Part shown: positions 53,296 through 62,573 of the stretch, piece by piece | Position numbering within the stretch: position 1 is the stretch's first letter | Layout of the letters: the number at the start of each line of letters is the position of its first letter | From: an uncultured Lachnospiraceae bacterium | Lineage (GTDB): Bacteria > Bacillota > Clostridia > Lachnospirales > Lachnospiraceae | Assembly (NCBI GenBank): GCA_946414885.1 | Contig: CAMKQH010000001.1 | Location: 1 to 64,000, forward strand | DNA: 64,000 bases | Direction: 5' to 3' | Position numbers and translations under genes: made by a program | Notes under the pieces: generated by a model | The model's database searches: none | Told to the model about the DNA's origin: nothing | Seen by the model: the letters and a program-made list of their open reading frames with translations, nothing else

Positions 53296-54317
53296 AAAAG
53301 AAACTAACGTTTCGCATATGGGGAATCCTTCGCTACGTCCTCTTGTTTCTTTTGACGTTTGGCCTGTGGTGGTTCTTTCGCGGTTATGAACTCACCATCA
53401 TGCTGGTCATTGTCGTCGCCTTCGTTCCAGTCAGCATCGGCGCGCTGTATCTCCGACAGGACGCACTGCAGGTGCAGGCGTTGCTACCGTCTCTCGGGAT
53501 AGGCCGTGAGCATTCCGTTCCCGTGAGCATCCGGGTGAAAAACAGTGGCAGATACTTTGGATTTGCGGCTGACGTGACGTACGTGGTCCGCAACGTGTTT
53601 ACGGAGTACGAGGAAAAAAAGAAGGAACGGGTCTGGGCGTCGCCGGGAACGAGCATTGCCGTGGAGCAGGAGATCCTTAGCCATCACGTCGGGCGCGTGG
53701 AAATCAACGTGACGGAATTTGTCGCGTGGGATTGGCTTGGCATATGCAGTATGGAGATCCCGGCGCATAAGGACGCAGGGGTGGTTGTCACGCCAGAGAT
53801 TGCTCCGGTGGAGGAGGATCTGACGACGTGCGTGGAAGATTTTCCTGATGAAAATGAAACAAAAAAACGTGGTACGGACATCAATCCGGACTTCGAAATC
53901 CGCGAGTACGTTCCAGGGGATGAGCTAAAGAGCATTCACTGGAAGCTCACGGCGAAGACGGGACGAACGATGGTACGGGAGCGCCTCTCTTCGGGAAGGG
54001 ATAAGATCAATGTTTTGCTTGCGCTTACGGAGGATCCAACGGAGAATGACGCGCTCATGAGTTCCCTTCACGGTTTGGGACTGCGACTCCTTGACAAAGG
54101 TTATCCCATCAGGCTTTGCTGGATGGGGTACGGAGGCCGACTGGAGGCACGGTATTTGGCGGAAGAAGGAGAACTGGCAAGCATCATAGACGAGATTTTG
54201 AGCATCAGTGGAAAGAAGAATCCGGGACAGGTGAGAAATGCCATGGAAGCGGAGTATCCCGGAGAAGCATACGTTGTGGTGAAGCATGGAAAGTTTAAGG
54301 GAGAATACGTCCGATAA
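53292..54317 (+). CDS. DUF58-domain membrane protein
   Basis: 341 residues. Two N-terminal membrane helices (about 10-60) and a cytoplasmic DUF58 domain with the diagnostic DFEIREYVPGDELKSIHWKLTAKTGRTMVRE. ATGA overlap with the MoxR gene fixes the start at 53292. MoxR, DUF58 and transglutaminase genes are a conserved trio in many bacteria, linked to cell-envelope functions not yet well defined. Confidence 0.92.
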   Translation: MKKKLTFRIWGILRYVLLFLLTFGLWWFFRGYELTIMLVIVVAFVPVSIGALYLRQDALQVQALLPSLGIGREHSVPVSIRVKNSGRYFGFAADVTYVVRNVFTEYEEKKKERVWASPGTSIAVEQEILSHHVGRVEINVTEFVAWDWLGICSMEIPAHKDAGVVVTPEIAPVEEDLTTCVEDFPDENETKKRGTDINPDFEIREYVPGDELKSIHWKLTAKTGRTMVRERLSSGRDKINVLLALTEDPTENDALMSSLHGLGLRLLDKGYPIRLCWMGYGGRLEARYLAEEGELASIIDEILSISGKKNPGQVRNAMEAEYPGEAYVVVKHGKFKGEYVR

Positions 54318-56559
54318 GAGAAAAGTCAGATGGAGAAGGCGTGAACCTTCCCAGATCGAACTGACGGACGGCAATAAAAAGAGAACATATGACATATGGG
54401 CAGCGCTGGCGGAGGCGGTGCTTGTTTTCATGGTCTCTTTTGGGGCCGTCGGAGGCTTTTTGGACGCCTATGGCATAAGATATAATCTGTTGACCTGCAT
54501 GTTTGGGATACTAGGTTTGTCCCTCTTGCTGTCCTTTATTTATGAGACGGGGAAAAAGTGGTTTACTAACCTTTGCGTGATCGGAATCTTTATCGTGTAC
54601 GCCTACGTTGCGGTGAAGCGCTTCTGGATCTTAAACAGCGGCGCATATGCCGTGATCAATGAAATGTATGAGACCGCGCAGGCATATTTGGGCATTACCG
54701 GTGCCGGACTTTATAATCTGCAGGTGGATGACGCGTATATGACGATCACTGCAATTGCACTGTTTGTGGGTTTTGTCGTAGCCATTCTGATGGTCATCCG
54801 GCTGCAATACAAGGCAAGCCTCGTCAGAACGGTTCTTATAACGTTCCCAATCTATTTGGTTCCCATCTATTTTGACAAGACGCCCTCCGTAGTTTATCTG
54901 TTCCTGCTCCTTTCGGGATACGTAACGCTGGGAATCCTGCAGTGCGGCAGGGTGAAAAAACACGTGGCCGCACAGATCAAACAGGCACTGCCCGTTGGCA
55001 TGGCGGTTGCGGGCGTCGTTGTTCTTTTGTTTGCAATTTTTTTACCGCAAATAAGATTCCGATCCGTCATCCCGAAGAATCCCTTAAAGGAATCGACGGA
55101 GGTGACGGCAGTGACGTACGCGCAGTACGGTCTCATGGCAATGTTTATGAATAATGCGGCCGGAGGCGGAATCAGCGAAGGTGAACTGTCTCAGAATTCC
55201 ATGCTGATGCCGGATAATGAGACGGATCTGGTCGTGCGATTTACGCCCTACAGCATGGAACCCACGTATTTGCAGGCTTTTGTAGGCGTGGATTATAACG
55301 GAAAGCGATGGAGCAGCCTGACGGAGAGCGGAGTGGCAGACGAAATCCTTGACAGGGTGAGAGACGGCAGAAAGGCATTATATGAGCAAAATCCCAATCT
55401 GCAGCCTCGTGGAGTCATGGAGGTATTCAATCTCAGAGCAAAATCCTACGCGTATGACCCTTACTATACGGACATGAGAGAGGTGCAGCAGCTTTCAGGA
55501 GACGAACTGATACCCGACAGTAAGTACGGAGCCCGTTACGTTTACTATCCGAAGGTGAATGATGAGTCCGTGCCGGGGTTGGGTGGTGAGAAGGTAAGTG
55601 ACCGTTTCCTGACGGTTCCCGTAAATTGCCGCAATGCAGTGGTCAATGCCTGTAAGGATGCCGGGCTTTCGGGAACGCCTGAGGAGATCGCTGAGCAACT
55701 AAAGGATTATTTTGCACGGGAATTTCGATATACCTTGAGACCGGGATATTATTTTGGCGGTTTGGATTACGTTAGCTATTTCCTCTCAAAAAATAAAAAG
55801 GGATACTGCTCGCACTTCGCTTCGGCGGGCACCCTGATGCTGAGAAACATGGGAATCCCGGCGCGTTACGTGGAAGGCTACGTCTTTACCTATACGGACG
55901 TCGTGACTGACGGTAAACTGCTCGAGGACGGTTCCTACGAGGAATACTACGACGGTTATTCGCCCTTGGGAGATACGGCGCTTGTGGAACTGGAGATTCC
56001 GGATGCCCACGGACATGCCTGGATCGAGATGTTCATACAGGGGAAGGGATGGATTGTCGTCGAGGTGACGCCGGCTGCCCTCGAAGAGGAAGAGGAAGAG
56101 ACGGGAGGTTTCTGGGAAGCCTTTCTCGGAGCGGGAGGACAGCAGGAAAACCAGACTGATCAAGGGCAGCAGGCCATTGCACGATACATAGAAAACGCCC
56201 TGGCAGGCGGAGCGGGCATCCTGGGGATCGTTGTTCTTGCCGTGGCGGCATTCTTTTTGATCAGACGGCTAATGCAGGCTTACCATGAATCAAAGCTTTC
56301 CGGGAAGGAAAGGGTGCAGTTGGAATACGGCAGGCTGACAAAGTATCTGAAGGATCGGGATGAAGGATTCTGCAAGTTGACCACGCCTAAGGAGGAACTT
56401 GACTGGATGTCGGAAAGGTATGGAGTGATCCTGCCAGAGAAACTTCGGGAAGAATTGTATCTTACTTTCTTTGCCCCAGAGACGGAGAGGGATTACGAAG
56501 CTCTGCGCATGCAGGTGACGGAGGTCAGAAAAGCCGTACGCAAGGCCAAGAGACGTTAG
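54286..56559 (+). CDS. Membrane transglutaminase-like protein
   Basis: 757 residues. About seven N-terminal helices (45-260), then a large outer domain with the transglutaminase core: the Cys in KGYCSHFASAGTLMLRNMGIPARYVEGYVFT, the His in DAHGHAWIEMF, and VVEVTP at the usual Asp position (here Glu). A further helix lies near 655 (GAGILGIVVLAVAAFFLIRRLM), followed by a cytoplasmic DUF4129-like tail. It overlaps DUF58 by 32 bases. Substrates of this family are unknown; peptidase or transglutaminase action on envelope proteins is assumed. Confidence 0.9.
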   Translation: MESLRENTSDKRKVRWRRREPSQIELTDGNKKRTYDIWAALAEAVLVFMVSFGAVGGFLDAYGIRYNLLTCMFGILGLSLLLSFIYETGKKWFTNLCVIGIFIVYAYVAVKRFWILNSGAYAVINEMYETAQAYLGITGAGLYNLQVDDAYMTITAIALFVGFVVAILMVIRLQYKASLVRTVLITFPIYLVPIYFDKTPSVVYLFLLLSGYVTLGILQCGRVKKHVAAQIKQALPVGMAVAGVVVLLFAIFLPQIRFRSVIPKNPLKESTEVTAVTYAQYGLMAMFMNNAAGGGISEGELSQNSMLMPDNETDLVVRFTPYSMEPTYLQAFVGVDYNGKRWSSLTESGVADEILDRVRDGRKALYEQNPNLQPRGVMEVFNLRAKSYAYDPYYTDMREVQQLSGDELIPDSKYGARYVYYPKVNDESVPGLGGEKVSDRFLTVPVNCRNAVVNACKDAGLSGTPEEIAEQLKDYFAREFRYTLRPGYYFGGLDYVSYFLSKNKKGYCSHFASAGTLMLRNMGIPARYVEGYVFTYTDVVTDGKLLEDGSYEEYYDGYSPLGDTALVELEIPDAHGHAWIEMFIQGKGWIVVEVTPAALEEEEEETGGFWEAFLGAGGQQENQTDQGQQAIARYIENALAGGAGILGIVVLAVAAFFLIRRLMQAYHESKLSGKERVQLEYGRLTKYLKDRDEGFCKLTTPKEELDWMSERYGVILPEKLREELYLTFFAPETERDYEALRMQVTEVRKAVRKAKRR

Positions 56560-56645
56560 TCTTGACTAGGACGCGAGTTTGGAATATAATATAACGAGGC
56601 GTGCAATCTGACGGGTAGGGGTTACGCGCGGAAGGGATAGCAAAC

Positions 56646-57524
56646 ATGATCAAGAGCATGACCGGTTTCGGCCGATGTGAGGTTACGGAGAATAACAGGA
56701 AGTTTACGGTAGAAATGAAAGCCGTAAATCACCGTTATCTGGACGTGAACGTGAAGATGCCAAAGAAACTGAATTTCTTTGAATCTTCCATTAGGAACGA
56801 ATTAAAGAACTATATTTCCAGAGGTAAGGTGGATCTTTTCATCACGTATGAGGATCTGTCCGAGAATACCTCCAACGTGCATTACAATAAAGAGCTTGCT
56901 GCAGAATATCTGAAGTATCTGCGTCAGATCCAGCAGGATTTTGGCCTGGATGACGACATCCGGGTTTCCACGCTGTCCAAGTATCCTGACGTGTTTACCA
57001 TGGAGGAGAACGAGGGCGACGAGGAAGAAATCTGGAAGGAACTGAAAAAGGCGCTGGACGGAGCTTCTGAGATGTTTGTGCAGAGCAGGATCGCAGAGGG
57101 CGAAAACCTGAAAAACGACCTGATCGCAAAGCTGGACAACATGTTAAAGCTTGTTGACTTCATCGCGCAGAGAAGCCCTCAGATCATTGCAGAGTATCGC
57201 CAGAAGCTTCAGGATAAGGTGAAGGAGATGCTGGGTGACAACACCGTGGATGAGGCGCGTCTTGTCACGGAGGTTACGATCTTTGCGGATAAAGTTTGCG
57301 TGGACGAGGAGATGGTGCGTCTCCGCAGTCACGTGGAAACCACGAAAAATGCCCTGATCGAAGGCGGCAGCATCGGAAGAAAGCTGGATTTCATCGCGCA
57401 GGAGATGAACCGCGAGGCTAACACCATTCTGTCAAAATCCAACGACCTTGAGATTTCCAATTGCGGCATCGAACTCAAGACCGAGATCGAAAAGGTAAGG
57501 GAACAGATACAAAACATTGAATAG
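56646..57524 (+). CDS. yicC: YicC-family endoribonuclease
   Basis: 292 residues. Begins MIKSMTGFGRCEVTENNRKFTVEMKAVNHRYLD, the signature start of YicC, and ends with the DUF1732 segment RKLDFIAQEMNREANTILSKSNDLEISN. Members are RNases or RNase adaptors. It begins the yicC-remA-gmk-rpoZ run, a standard Firmicutes order. GGAAGGGATAGCAAAC precedes the ATG. Confidence 0.93.
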   Translation: MIKSMTGFGRCEVTENNRKFTVEMKAVNHRYLDVNVKMPKKLNFFESSIRNELKNYISRGKVDLFITYEDLSENTSNVHYNKELAAEYLKYLRQIQQDFGLDDDIRVSTLSKYPDVFTMEENEGDEEEIWKELKKALDGASEMFVQSRIAEGENLKNDLIAKLDNMLKLVDFIAQRSPQIIAEYRQKLQDKVKEMLGDNTVDEARLVTEVTIFADKVCVDEEMVRLRSHVETTKNALIEGGSIGRKLDFIAQEMNREANTILSKSNDLEISNCGIELKTEIEKVREQIQNIE

Positions 57525-57530
57525 CATTGA

Positions 57531-57657
57531 GCCATGCATGGACGATGTGTCGATTGCTGGGCGGGAGCTTGCTCACGATCCAGCATTTGACACATTGGAC
57601 ATATACGGCGATAGCCGTCAATCCGACGAACCGAAGGTTTGGCGGATTGGGCATGGC
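57531..57657. other. Cloverleaf-like structured element 2 (yicC-remA spacer)
   Basis: The closing stem is GCCATGC (57531-57537) with GCATGGC (57651-57657). Arm 1: ATGTGTC / GACACAT and TGCTGG / CCAGCA, tipped by GAGC-TT-GCTC. Arm 2: ACGGC-GATA-GCCGT. Arm 3: AATCCG / CGGATT, tipped by AACC-GAA-GGTT. Arm order and loop sequences match element 1 at 10191 while the stems differ, suggesting a conserved fold. It fills almost the whole intergenic space before remA. Confidence 0.75.
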
Positions 57658-57672
57658 AGAAAAAATATTATT

Positions 57673-57936
57673 ATGAACAAATTAATTCACGTAGGTTTTG
57701 GAAACATTGTGAATACGGAAAAGATCATTGCCATCGTCAGTCCGGACGCGGCGCCTATAAAGCGCTTGGTGCAAAAGGCGAAGGAGACGGGCATGGCCAT
57801 TGACGCCACGCAGGGGCGGAAGACGAAATCCGTGCTTGTGATGGAGAACAGTCAGGTGGTGCTCTCGGCACTGCTCCCGGAAACCATTGCCGGGCGCGCC
57901 CAAGAGGGGCTTGTTCCGGAGGATGAGGAGGATTGA
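57673..57936 (+). CDS. remA: RemA-family (DUF370) regulator
   Basis: 87 residues starting MNKLIHVGFGNIVNTEKIIAIVSPDAAPIKRL, with ATQGRKTKSVLVMENSQVVLSALLPETI: the complete DUF370 signature. In Bacillus RemA forms rings that bind DNA and activate biofilm matrix genes. ATG 57673 has no clear Shine-Dalgarno (only A-rich sequence); the cloverleaf ends 15 bases before it and could influence translation. The gmk frame follows directly. Confidence 0.9.
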   Translation: MNKLIHVGFGNIVNTEKIIAIVSPDAAPIKRLVQKAKETGMAIDATQGRKTKSVLVMENSQVVLSALLPETIAGRAQEGLVPEDEED

Positions 57937-57937
57937 C

Positions 57938-58576
57938 GTGGAAGCAAAGAAGGGTATTTTGATGGTGATCTCCGGTTTTTCCGGGGCCGGCAAGGGAACG
58001 CTTGTAAAAAAGCTCTTGCAGACTTATGACAACTATGCTTTGTCCATCTCCATGACGACCAGAAAACCCCGGGAAGGGGAACGGGACGGCGTGGAATATT
58101 TCTTCGTGGACAGGGAGAAATTTGAAAAAACCATTGCGGAGAACGGCCTGATCGAGTATGCTACCTATTGCGAGAATTATTACGGAACGCCCAGGGCGTA
58201 CGTTGAGGAGCAGCTTGCGGCGGGGAAGGACGTGATCTTAGAGATTGAGATCCAGGGTGCCCTGCAGATCAAGGAAAAGTTTCCCGAATCGCTTCTTTTG
58301 TTTGTGACGCCGCCGTGTGCGGCAGAATTAAAGCGCCGTTTGGAAGGGCGCGGAACCGAGACCAGCGAAGTCATTGCAAAGCGTTTGTCCCGGGCTTATG
58401 AGGAATCAGAAGGCATGGATGCCTATGATTATATCGTGATCAATGATGACCTGGAGCTTTGCGTGAAGGAGTTGCATGCCATGATCGAGGCAGCCCGCAA
58501 CGAGCCCGTGAGAAGAAAGGATTTCATTGCACGCATCCGGGAGGAAATGAAGGACTTCCGCCTGGAACAGGATTAA
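57938..58576 (+). CDS. gmk: Guanylate kinase
   Basis: Phosphorylates GMP to GDP. 212 residues: P-loop SGFSGAGKGTLVKKLL, the GMP site STTRKPREGE-like region (MTTRKPREGERDGVEYFFV), YGTPRAYVEEQL and EIEIQGALQIKEKFPESLL. GTG 57938 follows GAGGAGGATTGAC; an in-frame ATG at 57923 sits too close to GGAGG. The start is two bases after remA ends. Confidence 0.94.
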   Translation: MEAKKGILMVISGFSGAGKGTLVKKLLQTYDNYALSISMTTRKPREGERDGVEYFFVDREKFEKTIAENGLIEYATYCENYYGTPRAYVEEQLAAGKDVILEIEIQGALQIKEKFPESLLLFVTPPCAAELKRRLEGRGTETSEVIAKRLSRAYEESEGMDAYDYIVINDDLELCVKELHAMIEAARNEPVRRKDFIARIREEMKDFRLEQD

Positions 58577-58612
58577 GCAGGAAATATTTTTAGAAAGGAC
58601 AAGGTGAGTGAC

Positions 58613-58852
58613 ATGTTGCATCCGTCTTATACAGATTTGATGAAGGTAGTAAACAGCGAGGTTGAGCCTGGTGAGACTCCCGTGGTCAACAGCCGTTATT
58701 CCATCGTTATGGCAACGGCAAAGAGGGCACGCCAGATCATTTCCGGAGATGAGCCTCTGGTAGACGAGAAGGGCAAGAAGCCTCTTTCCATTGCAGTAGA
58801 CGAGCTGAACGCTGGAAAGATCAAGATTCTTGGAGACGACGAGACGAAATAA
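58613..58852 (+). CDS. rpoZ: RNA polymerase omega subunit
   Basis: 79 residues starting MLHPSYTDLMKVVN, with SRYSIVMATAKRARQIISG, the conserved omega core. The C-terminal part is KKPLSIAVDELNAGKIKIL. I prefer ATG 58613 (AAGGTG six bases upstream); GTG 58604 would add three residues. The position after gmk is standard. Confidence 0.93.
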   Translation: MLHPSYTDLMKVVNSEVEPGETPVVNSRYSIVMATAKRARQIISGDEPLVDEKGKKPLSIAVDELNAGKIKILGDDETK

Positions 58853-58869
58853 TAGGGTGATTGCCAGAA

Positions 58870-58908
58870 GGAGCAGCCGGAGCCTCGCGCACCGGCTACT
58901 TTTTGTTA
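58870..58908 (+). terminator. Terminator after rpoZ
   Basis: AGCCGG pairs with CCGGCT, with an inner AGC/GC helix, followed by ACTTTTTG. rimO starts 14 bases later, so read-through or a separate start is possible. Confidence 0.68.
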
Positions 58909-58921
58909 GTGAGGTTTGGAT

Positions 58922-60250
58922 TTGAAGATACTATTTACGTCGCTGGGATGTGACAAGAATTTGGTAGATACGGAAATGATGCTTGGACTCCTGGAGTCAA
59001 AGGGGCATTCCTTTACGGATGATGAGGATGAGGCAGAGGCAGTGATCGTCAACACCTGTTGCTTCATCGGGGACGCCAAGGAGGAGAGCATCAATACGCT
59101 TTTGGAATTCGCGGAGAGGCGGAAGAACGGGTCGGTCAAGGCCCTGATCGCCTGCGGCTGTCTTGCACAGCGTTATCGCGACGAGATCCAGAAGGAGATT
59201 CCCGAGGTGGATGCCATCGTAGGAACAAATGCCATTCGCGAGATTGTTTCCGCGCTGGAGGAAGTGCTGGGAGGGAGCCCTGAGAATCATTTCAGGGATC
59301 TGAATGCAGAGCCCGTTGCCGGATTGCCCCAGAGCGTGACGACGGGAGGTCATTACGCATATCTGAAGATTGCGGAAGGGTGTGACAAGCACTGCACCTA
59401 TTGCATTATCCCTAAAGTGCGCGGCGGTTACCGCAGCATTCCCATGGAGACGCTGGTGAAGCAAGCGGAAGAACTTGCGGAAAAGGGCGTGAAGGAACTG
59501 ATACTGGTGGCGCAGGAAACAACGCTGTACGGCGTTGACCTGTATGGTAAAAAATCATTGCCGGAGCTTTTGAGGCAGCTTGCCAAGATCGCAGGCATTT
59601 ATTGGATCCGGATCCTGTATTGTTATCCGGAGGAGATCACGGATGAGCTCATCAACGTGATCGCGACGGAGCCGAAGGTCTGTCATTATTTGGACATTCC
59701 CATCCAGCATGCTTCCGATGCCGTGCTTAAGCGCATGGGAAGGAAGACGGATCAGGCATCCCTTCGCGCGATGATCGCAAAGCTTCGTGAGAGAATTCCT
59801 GACATATGCCTGCGCACGACGCTGATCAGCGGATTCCCCGGCGAGACGCAGGAAGATTTTGAAGAGCTTTACAATTTTGTGGATGAGCTGGAATTTGACA
59901 GACTGGGCGTATTTCCCTATTCCCAGGAAGAAGACACGGCGGCTGCCGTCATGGAGGGGCAGGTTCCAGAGGAGATCAAGCTTCAAAGGCGGGACGAGCT
60001 GATGGAGCTTCAGCAGGAGATCGCCTTTGAAAAGGCTGAGGAGATGATTGGACGTGGGCTTGTCGTGATGATCGAGGGCAAGGTCGCGGATGAGGATACT
60101 TACGTTGCAAGGACGTATCGGGACGCGCCGAACGTGGATGGATATCTTTTCGTGAATTCGACGGCGAATTTTATGACCGGGGATCTTGTCAGGGTGCGCG
60201 TGACGGACGCGAATGAATATGATCTGATCGGAGAAGTATGTCATGAGTGA
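58922..60250 (+). CDS. rimO: Ribosomal protein S12 methylthiotransferase
   Basis: Radical-SAM enzyme that methylthiolates Asp in S12. 442 residues: N-terminal UPF0004 domain with Cys in TSLGCDKNLVDTE, VNTCCFIGDAKEE and CGCLAQRY (first cluster); the radical-SAM motif GCDKHCTYCIIPKVRG; C-terminal TRAM domain (ETVARTYRDAP-like region). It starts with TTG 58922 after GTGAGGTTTGGA, matching the family start MKILFTSLGCDKN. The stop overlaps pgsA by eight bases. Confidence 0.94.
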   Translation: MKILFTSLGCDKNLVDTEMMLGLLESKGHSFTDDEDEAEAVIVNTCCFIGDAKEESINTLLEFAERRKNGSVKALIACGCLAQRYRDEIQKEIPEVDAIVGTNAIREIVSALEEVLGGSPENHFRDLNAEPVAGLPQSVTTGGHYAYLKIAEGCDKHCTYCIIPKVRGGYRSIPMETLVKQAEELAEKGVKELILVAQETTLYGVDLYGKKSLPELLRQLAKIAGIYWIRILYCYPEEITDELINVIATEPKVCHYLDIPIQHASDAVLKRMGRKTDQASLRAMIAKLRERIPDICLRTTLISGFPGETQEDFEELYNFVDELEFDRLGVFPYSQEEDTAAAVMEGQVPEEIKLQRRDELMELQQEIAFEKAEEMIGRGLVVMIEGKVADEDTYVARTYRDAPNVDGYLFVNSTANFMTGDLVRVRVTDANEYDLIGEVCHE

Positions 60251-60875
60251 AGATGCAAAGAAAAAGGGAAAAATGAATCTGCCCAATAAGCTGACGATCG
60301 TCCGCGTGATCTTGATCGTACCCTTCATACTCCTTTTGTTGGGAAGTCATGAGGGCTGGAGATGGTTTAAGGCCATCTTTGGCGAGGATCACGTGATCCC
60401 GGAATTTCTGGCGCTTGCGGCTTTTATCATTGCTAGCCTGACGGACATGCTGGACGGCAAGATTGCCAGAAAGTATAACCTGGTGACTAATTTCGGAAAG
60501 TTTATGGATCCCCTTGCGGATAAGCTCCTGGTCTGCGCGGCGCTGATCGTGCTCGTGGAGATGGGAAGGATTCCTTCTTGGATCGTTGTCGTGATCATCA
60601 GCAGGGAGTTCATTATCAGCGGATTCCGTCTGATCGCTTCCGACAAGGGCGTTGTCATTGCGGCAAGCTACTGGGGAAAGTTTAAGACGACGTTCCAGAT
60701 GATCATGATCGGCATGATGATCGTGGAGGACGTGCCGGTATTCGCGGATTTTGGCGGAGGAAAGGTTTTTGGGATCCTCACGACGATCATCATGGTGATC
60801 GCGCTGGGATTGACCATTATTTCACTTGTTGATTACGTTTGGAAGAACAAAGACGTCATGGAGGACACAAAGTAA
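60243..60875 (+). CDS. pgsA: CDP-diacylglycerol-glycerol-3-phosphate 3-phosphatidyltransferase
   Basis: Integral membrane enzyme making phosphatidylglycerol phosphate. 210 residues with about five helices. The CDP-alcohol transferase motif is complete: DMLDGKIARKYN then GKFMDPLADKLL (D-x2-DG-x2-AR-x8-G-x3-D-x3-D). It begins MNLPNKLTIVRVI-like after a 13-residue lead. Translationally coupled to rimO. Confidence 0.93.
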   Translation: MSEDAKKKGKMNLPNKLTIVRVILIVPFILLLLGSHEGWRWFKAIFGEDHVIPEFLALAAFIIASLTDMLDGKIARKYNLVTNFGKFMDPLADKLLVCAALIVLVEMGRIPSWIVVVIISREFIISGFRLIASDKGVVIAASYWGKFKTTFQMIMIGMMIVEDVPVFADFGGGKVFGILTTIIMVIALGLTIISLVDYVWKNKDVMEDTK

Positions 60876-60899
60876 AGGTCCTTTGGACGGGAGGAAATT

Positions 60900-62159
60900 A
60901 TGACTGCGGAAATAATATGCGTGGGTACGGAGATCCTGCTTGGAAACATCGTAAACACAAATGCGGCCTATCTGGCAGAGCAATTGGCGGGACTGGGCAT
61001 CTCCTGCTACTATCAGACGGTGGTGGGCGACAACGGGGAACGCCTTTTGGAAACGCTGGAGCTGGCGGCAAAGAGAAGTGAGGTCATTATCTTGTCGGGA
61101 GGACTCGGACCGACGCAGGATGACCTGACGAAGGAGACCGTGGCGAAGTTCTGCGGCAAGAAATTGCTAATGGACGAAAAGAGCAAGAAGCAGATCGCGG
61201 AGTACTTCGAAAAAAGAAAGATGAAGCCCACCGGGAACAACTGGAAACAGGCCATGGTGCCAGAGGACGCAAGGGTGTTCGAGAATCATAACGGAACGGC
61301 ACCCGGCATGGCGGTGGAAACGAATAAAAATAAGTTTATTTTATTGCCGGGTCCACCGGAAGAGCTAAGGCTCATGTTTGAGGAGAGCGTGGCGCAGTAC
61401 CTAAAGGAGCAGTCGCCTTTCGTGATCCTTTCGCAGACGGTAAAGACTTGCGGGTTGTCGGAGAGTGCGGTGGAAGAGCAGCTCCGCGATTTGATCGACA
61501 AGCAGACCAATCCCACCATTGCGACCTATGCAAAGACGGGAGAGGTGCACGTGCGCGTGACGGCAAAGGCGGATTCCCAAAAGGAAGCGTCAAAGCTGAT
61601 CAAGCCCATGGTGAAGGAATTAAAGTCACGGTTCGGCAATGACATTTATTCCACGGATGACGGCGTGACGCTGGAAAAGGCCTTGGCAGACCTGCTTCAG
61701 AGCGCGGGACTTACCATCAGCTGTGCGGAATCATGCACGGGCGGCCTGATCTCCGCGACGCTCATCAACGTACCGGGCATCTCCGAACTCTACAAGGCGG
61801 GTTTCGTGACATACTCCAACAAAGCTAAGAGAAAGCTTTTGGGAGTGAAAAAGGGAACGCTTGAAAAGTATGGAGCCGTCAGCAGCCAAACGGCGCAGGA
61901 GATGGTGAAGGGACTTCTCGCCGAGACGAAGACAGACGTGGGAATCGCGGTGACCGGCATCGCGGGACCGGATGGCGGAACGAAGGAAAAGCCCGTTGGA
62001 CTTGTCTATATTAGCTGTAACGTGAAGGGCAAGATCACCGTGAAGGAATGCCATTTTAACGGGACGCGGGAGAAGATCAGAAGGGCATCCGTGACGACCG
62101 CGCTGATGCTGGCAAGAAGCTGCGTGTTGGAATATTTGAGTAAGGAAATGCTGAAATAA
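60900..62159 (+). CDS. cinA: CinA-family protein (competence/damage-inducible; NMN amidohydrolase domain)
   Basis: 419 residues. N-terminal MoCF-like domain (ICVGTEILLGNIVNTNAAYLAE; ILSGGLGPTQDDLTKE) with ADP-ribose pyrophosphatase activity in relatives, and a C-terminal PncC domain (SCAESCTGGLISATLINVPG; GIAGPDGGTKEKPVGLVYI) that deamidates NMN. GGGAGGAAATT precedes the ATG. Its position before recA is conserved in Firmicutes. Confidence 0.94.
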   Translation: MTAEIICVGTEILLGNIVNTNAAYLAEQLAGLGISCYYQTVVGDNGERLLETLELAAKRSEVIILSGGLGPTQDDLTKETVAKFCGKKLLMDEKSKKQIAEYFEKRKMKPTGNNWKQAMVPEDARVFENHNGTAPGMAVETNKNKFILLPGPPEELRLMFEESVAQYLKEQSPFVILSQTVKTCGLSESAVEEQLRDLIDKQTNPTIATYAKTGEVHVRVTAKADSQKEASKLIKPMVKELKSRFGNDIYSTDDGVTLEKALADLLQSAGLTISCAESCTGGLISATLINVPGISELYKAGFVTYSNKAKRKLLGVKKGTLEKYGAVSSQTAQEMVKGLLAETKTDVGIAVTGIAGPDGGTKEKPVGLVYISCNVKGKITVKECHFNGTREKIRRASVTTALMLARSCVLEYLSKEMLK

Positions 62160-62178
62160 AGATTTCTTAAATGATTAT

Positions 62179-62231
62179 AAAATGTATTGCGGACCTTGCG
62201 CAACGGCGGGGAACGTGATACATTTTTTTTA
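62179..62231 (+). terminator. Terminator after cinA
   Basis: AATGTAT pairs with ATACATT across a branched GC-rich loop; TTTTTTTT follows. From 62232 to 62440 I see only short hairpins (such as GGCAG-ATTC-CCTGCC) and a six-codon frame at 62371 behind AAGGAGGG, too short to support. Confidence 0.65.
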
Positions 62232-62444
62232 TCTGATTAGCGAGAACCCGTGAAGGCAGATTCCCTGCCGGCGGGATTCTTTGCGGCAACCGCGTTTTCT
62301 TGCGCGAGCCCGCGGTCTGGCATTTCGCCGAAGATTTCAGAAGATTATAAAATTGAAAAAGAAGGAGGGATGCCATTGAGGGACGTATAATGGACTAAAT
62401 TTGTGTTAACATGTCTTTGTAACAAAGATATTGCATGAAAACCA

Positions 62445-62495
62445 TTGACAAAATCGAACAAATGTTTTATGATAACAACAGCGAACATTTGTTCC
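62445..62495 (+). promoter_or_regulatory. recA promoter with two LexA boxes
   Basis: TTGACA (62445-62450), 17-base spacer, TATGAT (62468-62473). CGAACAAATGTTTT (62455-62468) lies in the spacer and CGAACATTTGTTCC (62482-62495) at the start site. Both fit the Gram-positive SOS box CGAAC-N4-GTTCG closely. Confidence 0.9.
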
Positions 62496-62573
62496 CAAAA
62501 AGTATTGCCCAAGGGGCAAAGAGAGGGGAAAAGCCCAGGAACGGAATGGTTCCGGGCGACAAAGAAAACGCAT

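Noticed and set aside
57517..57672. Upstream extension of the remA frame
   Set aside because: Covers the cloverleaf element; the RemA family begins at MNKLIHVGFGN.
62371..62391. Six-codon frame behind AAGGAGGG upstream of recA
   Set aside because: Too short to support and upstream of the recA promoter; no codon bias suggesting a leader.
62445..62573. N-terminal extension of recA
   Set aside because: Overlaps the promoter and both LexA boxes, so it would not be in the transcript.
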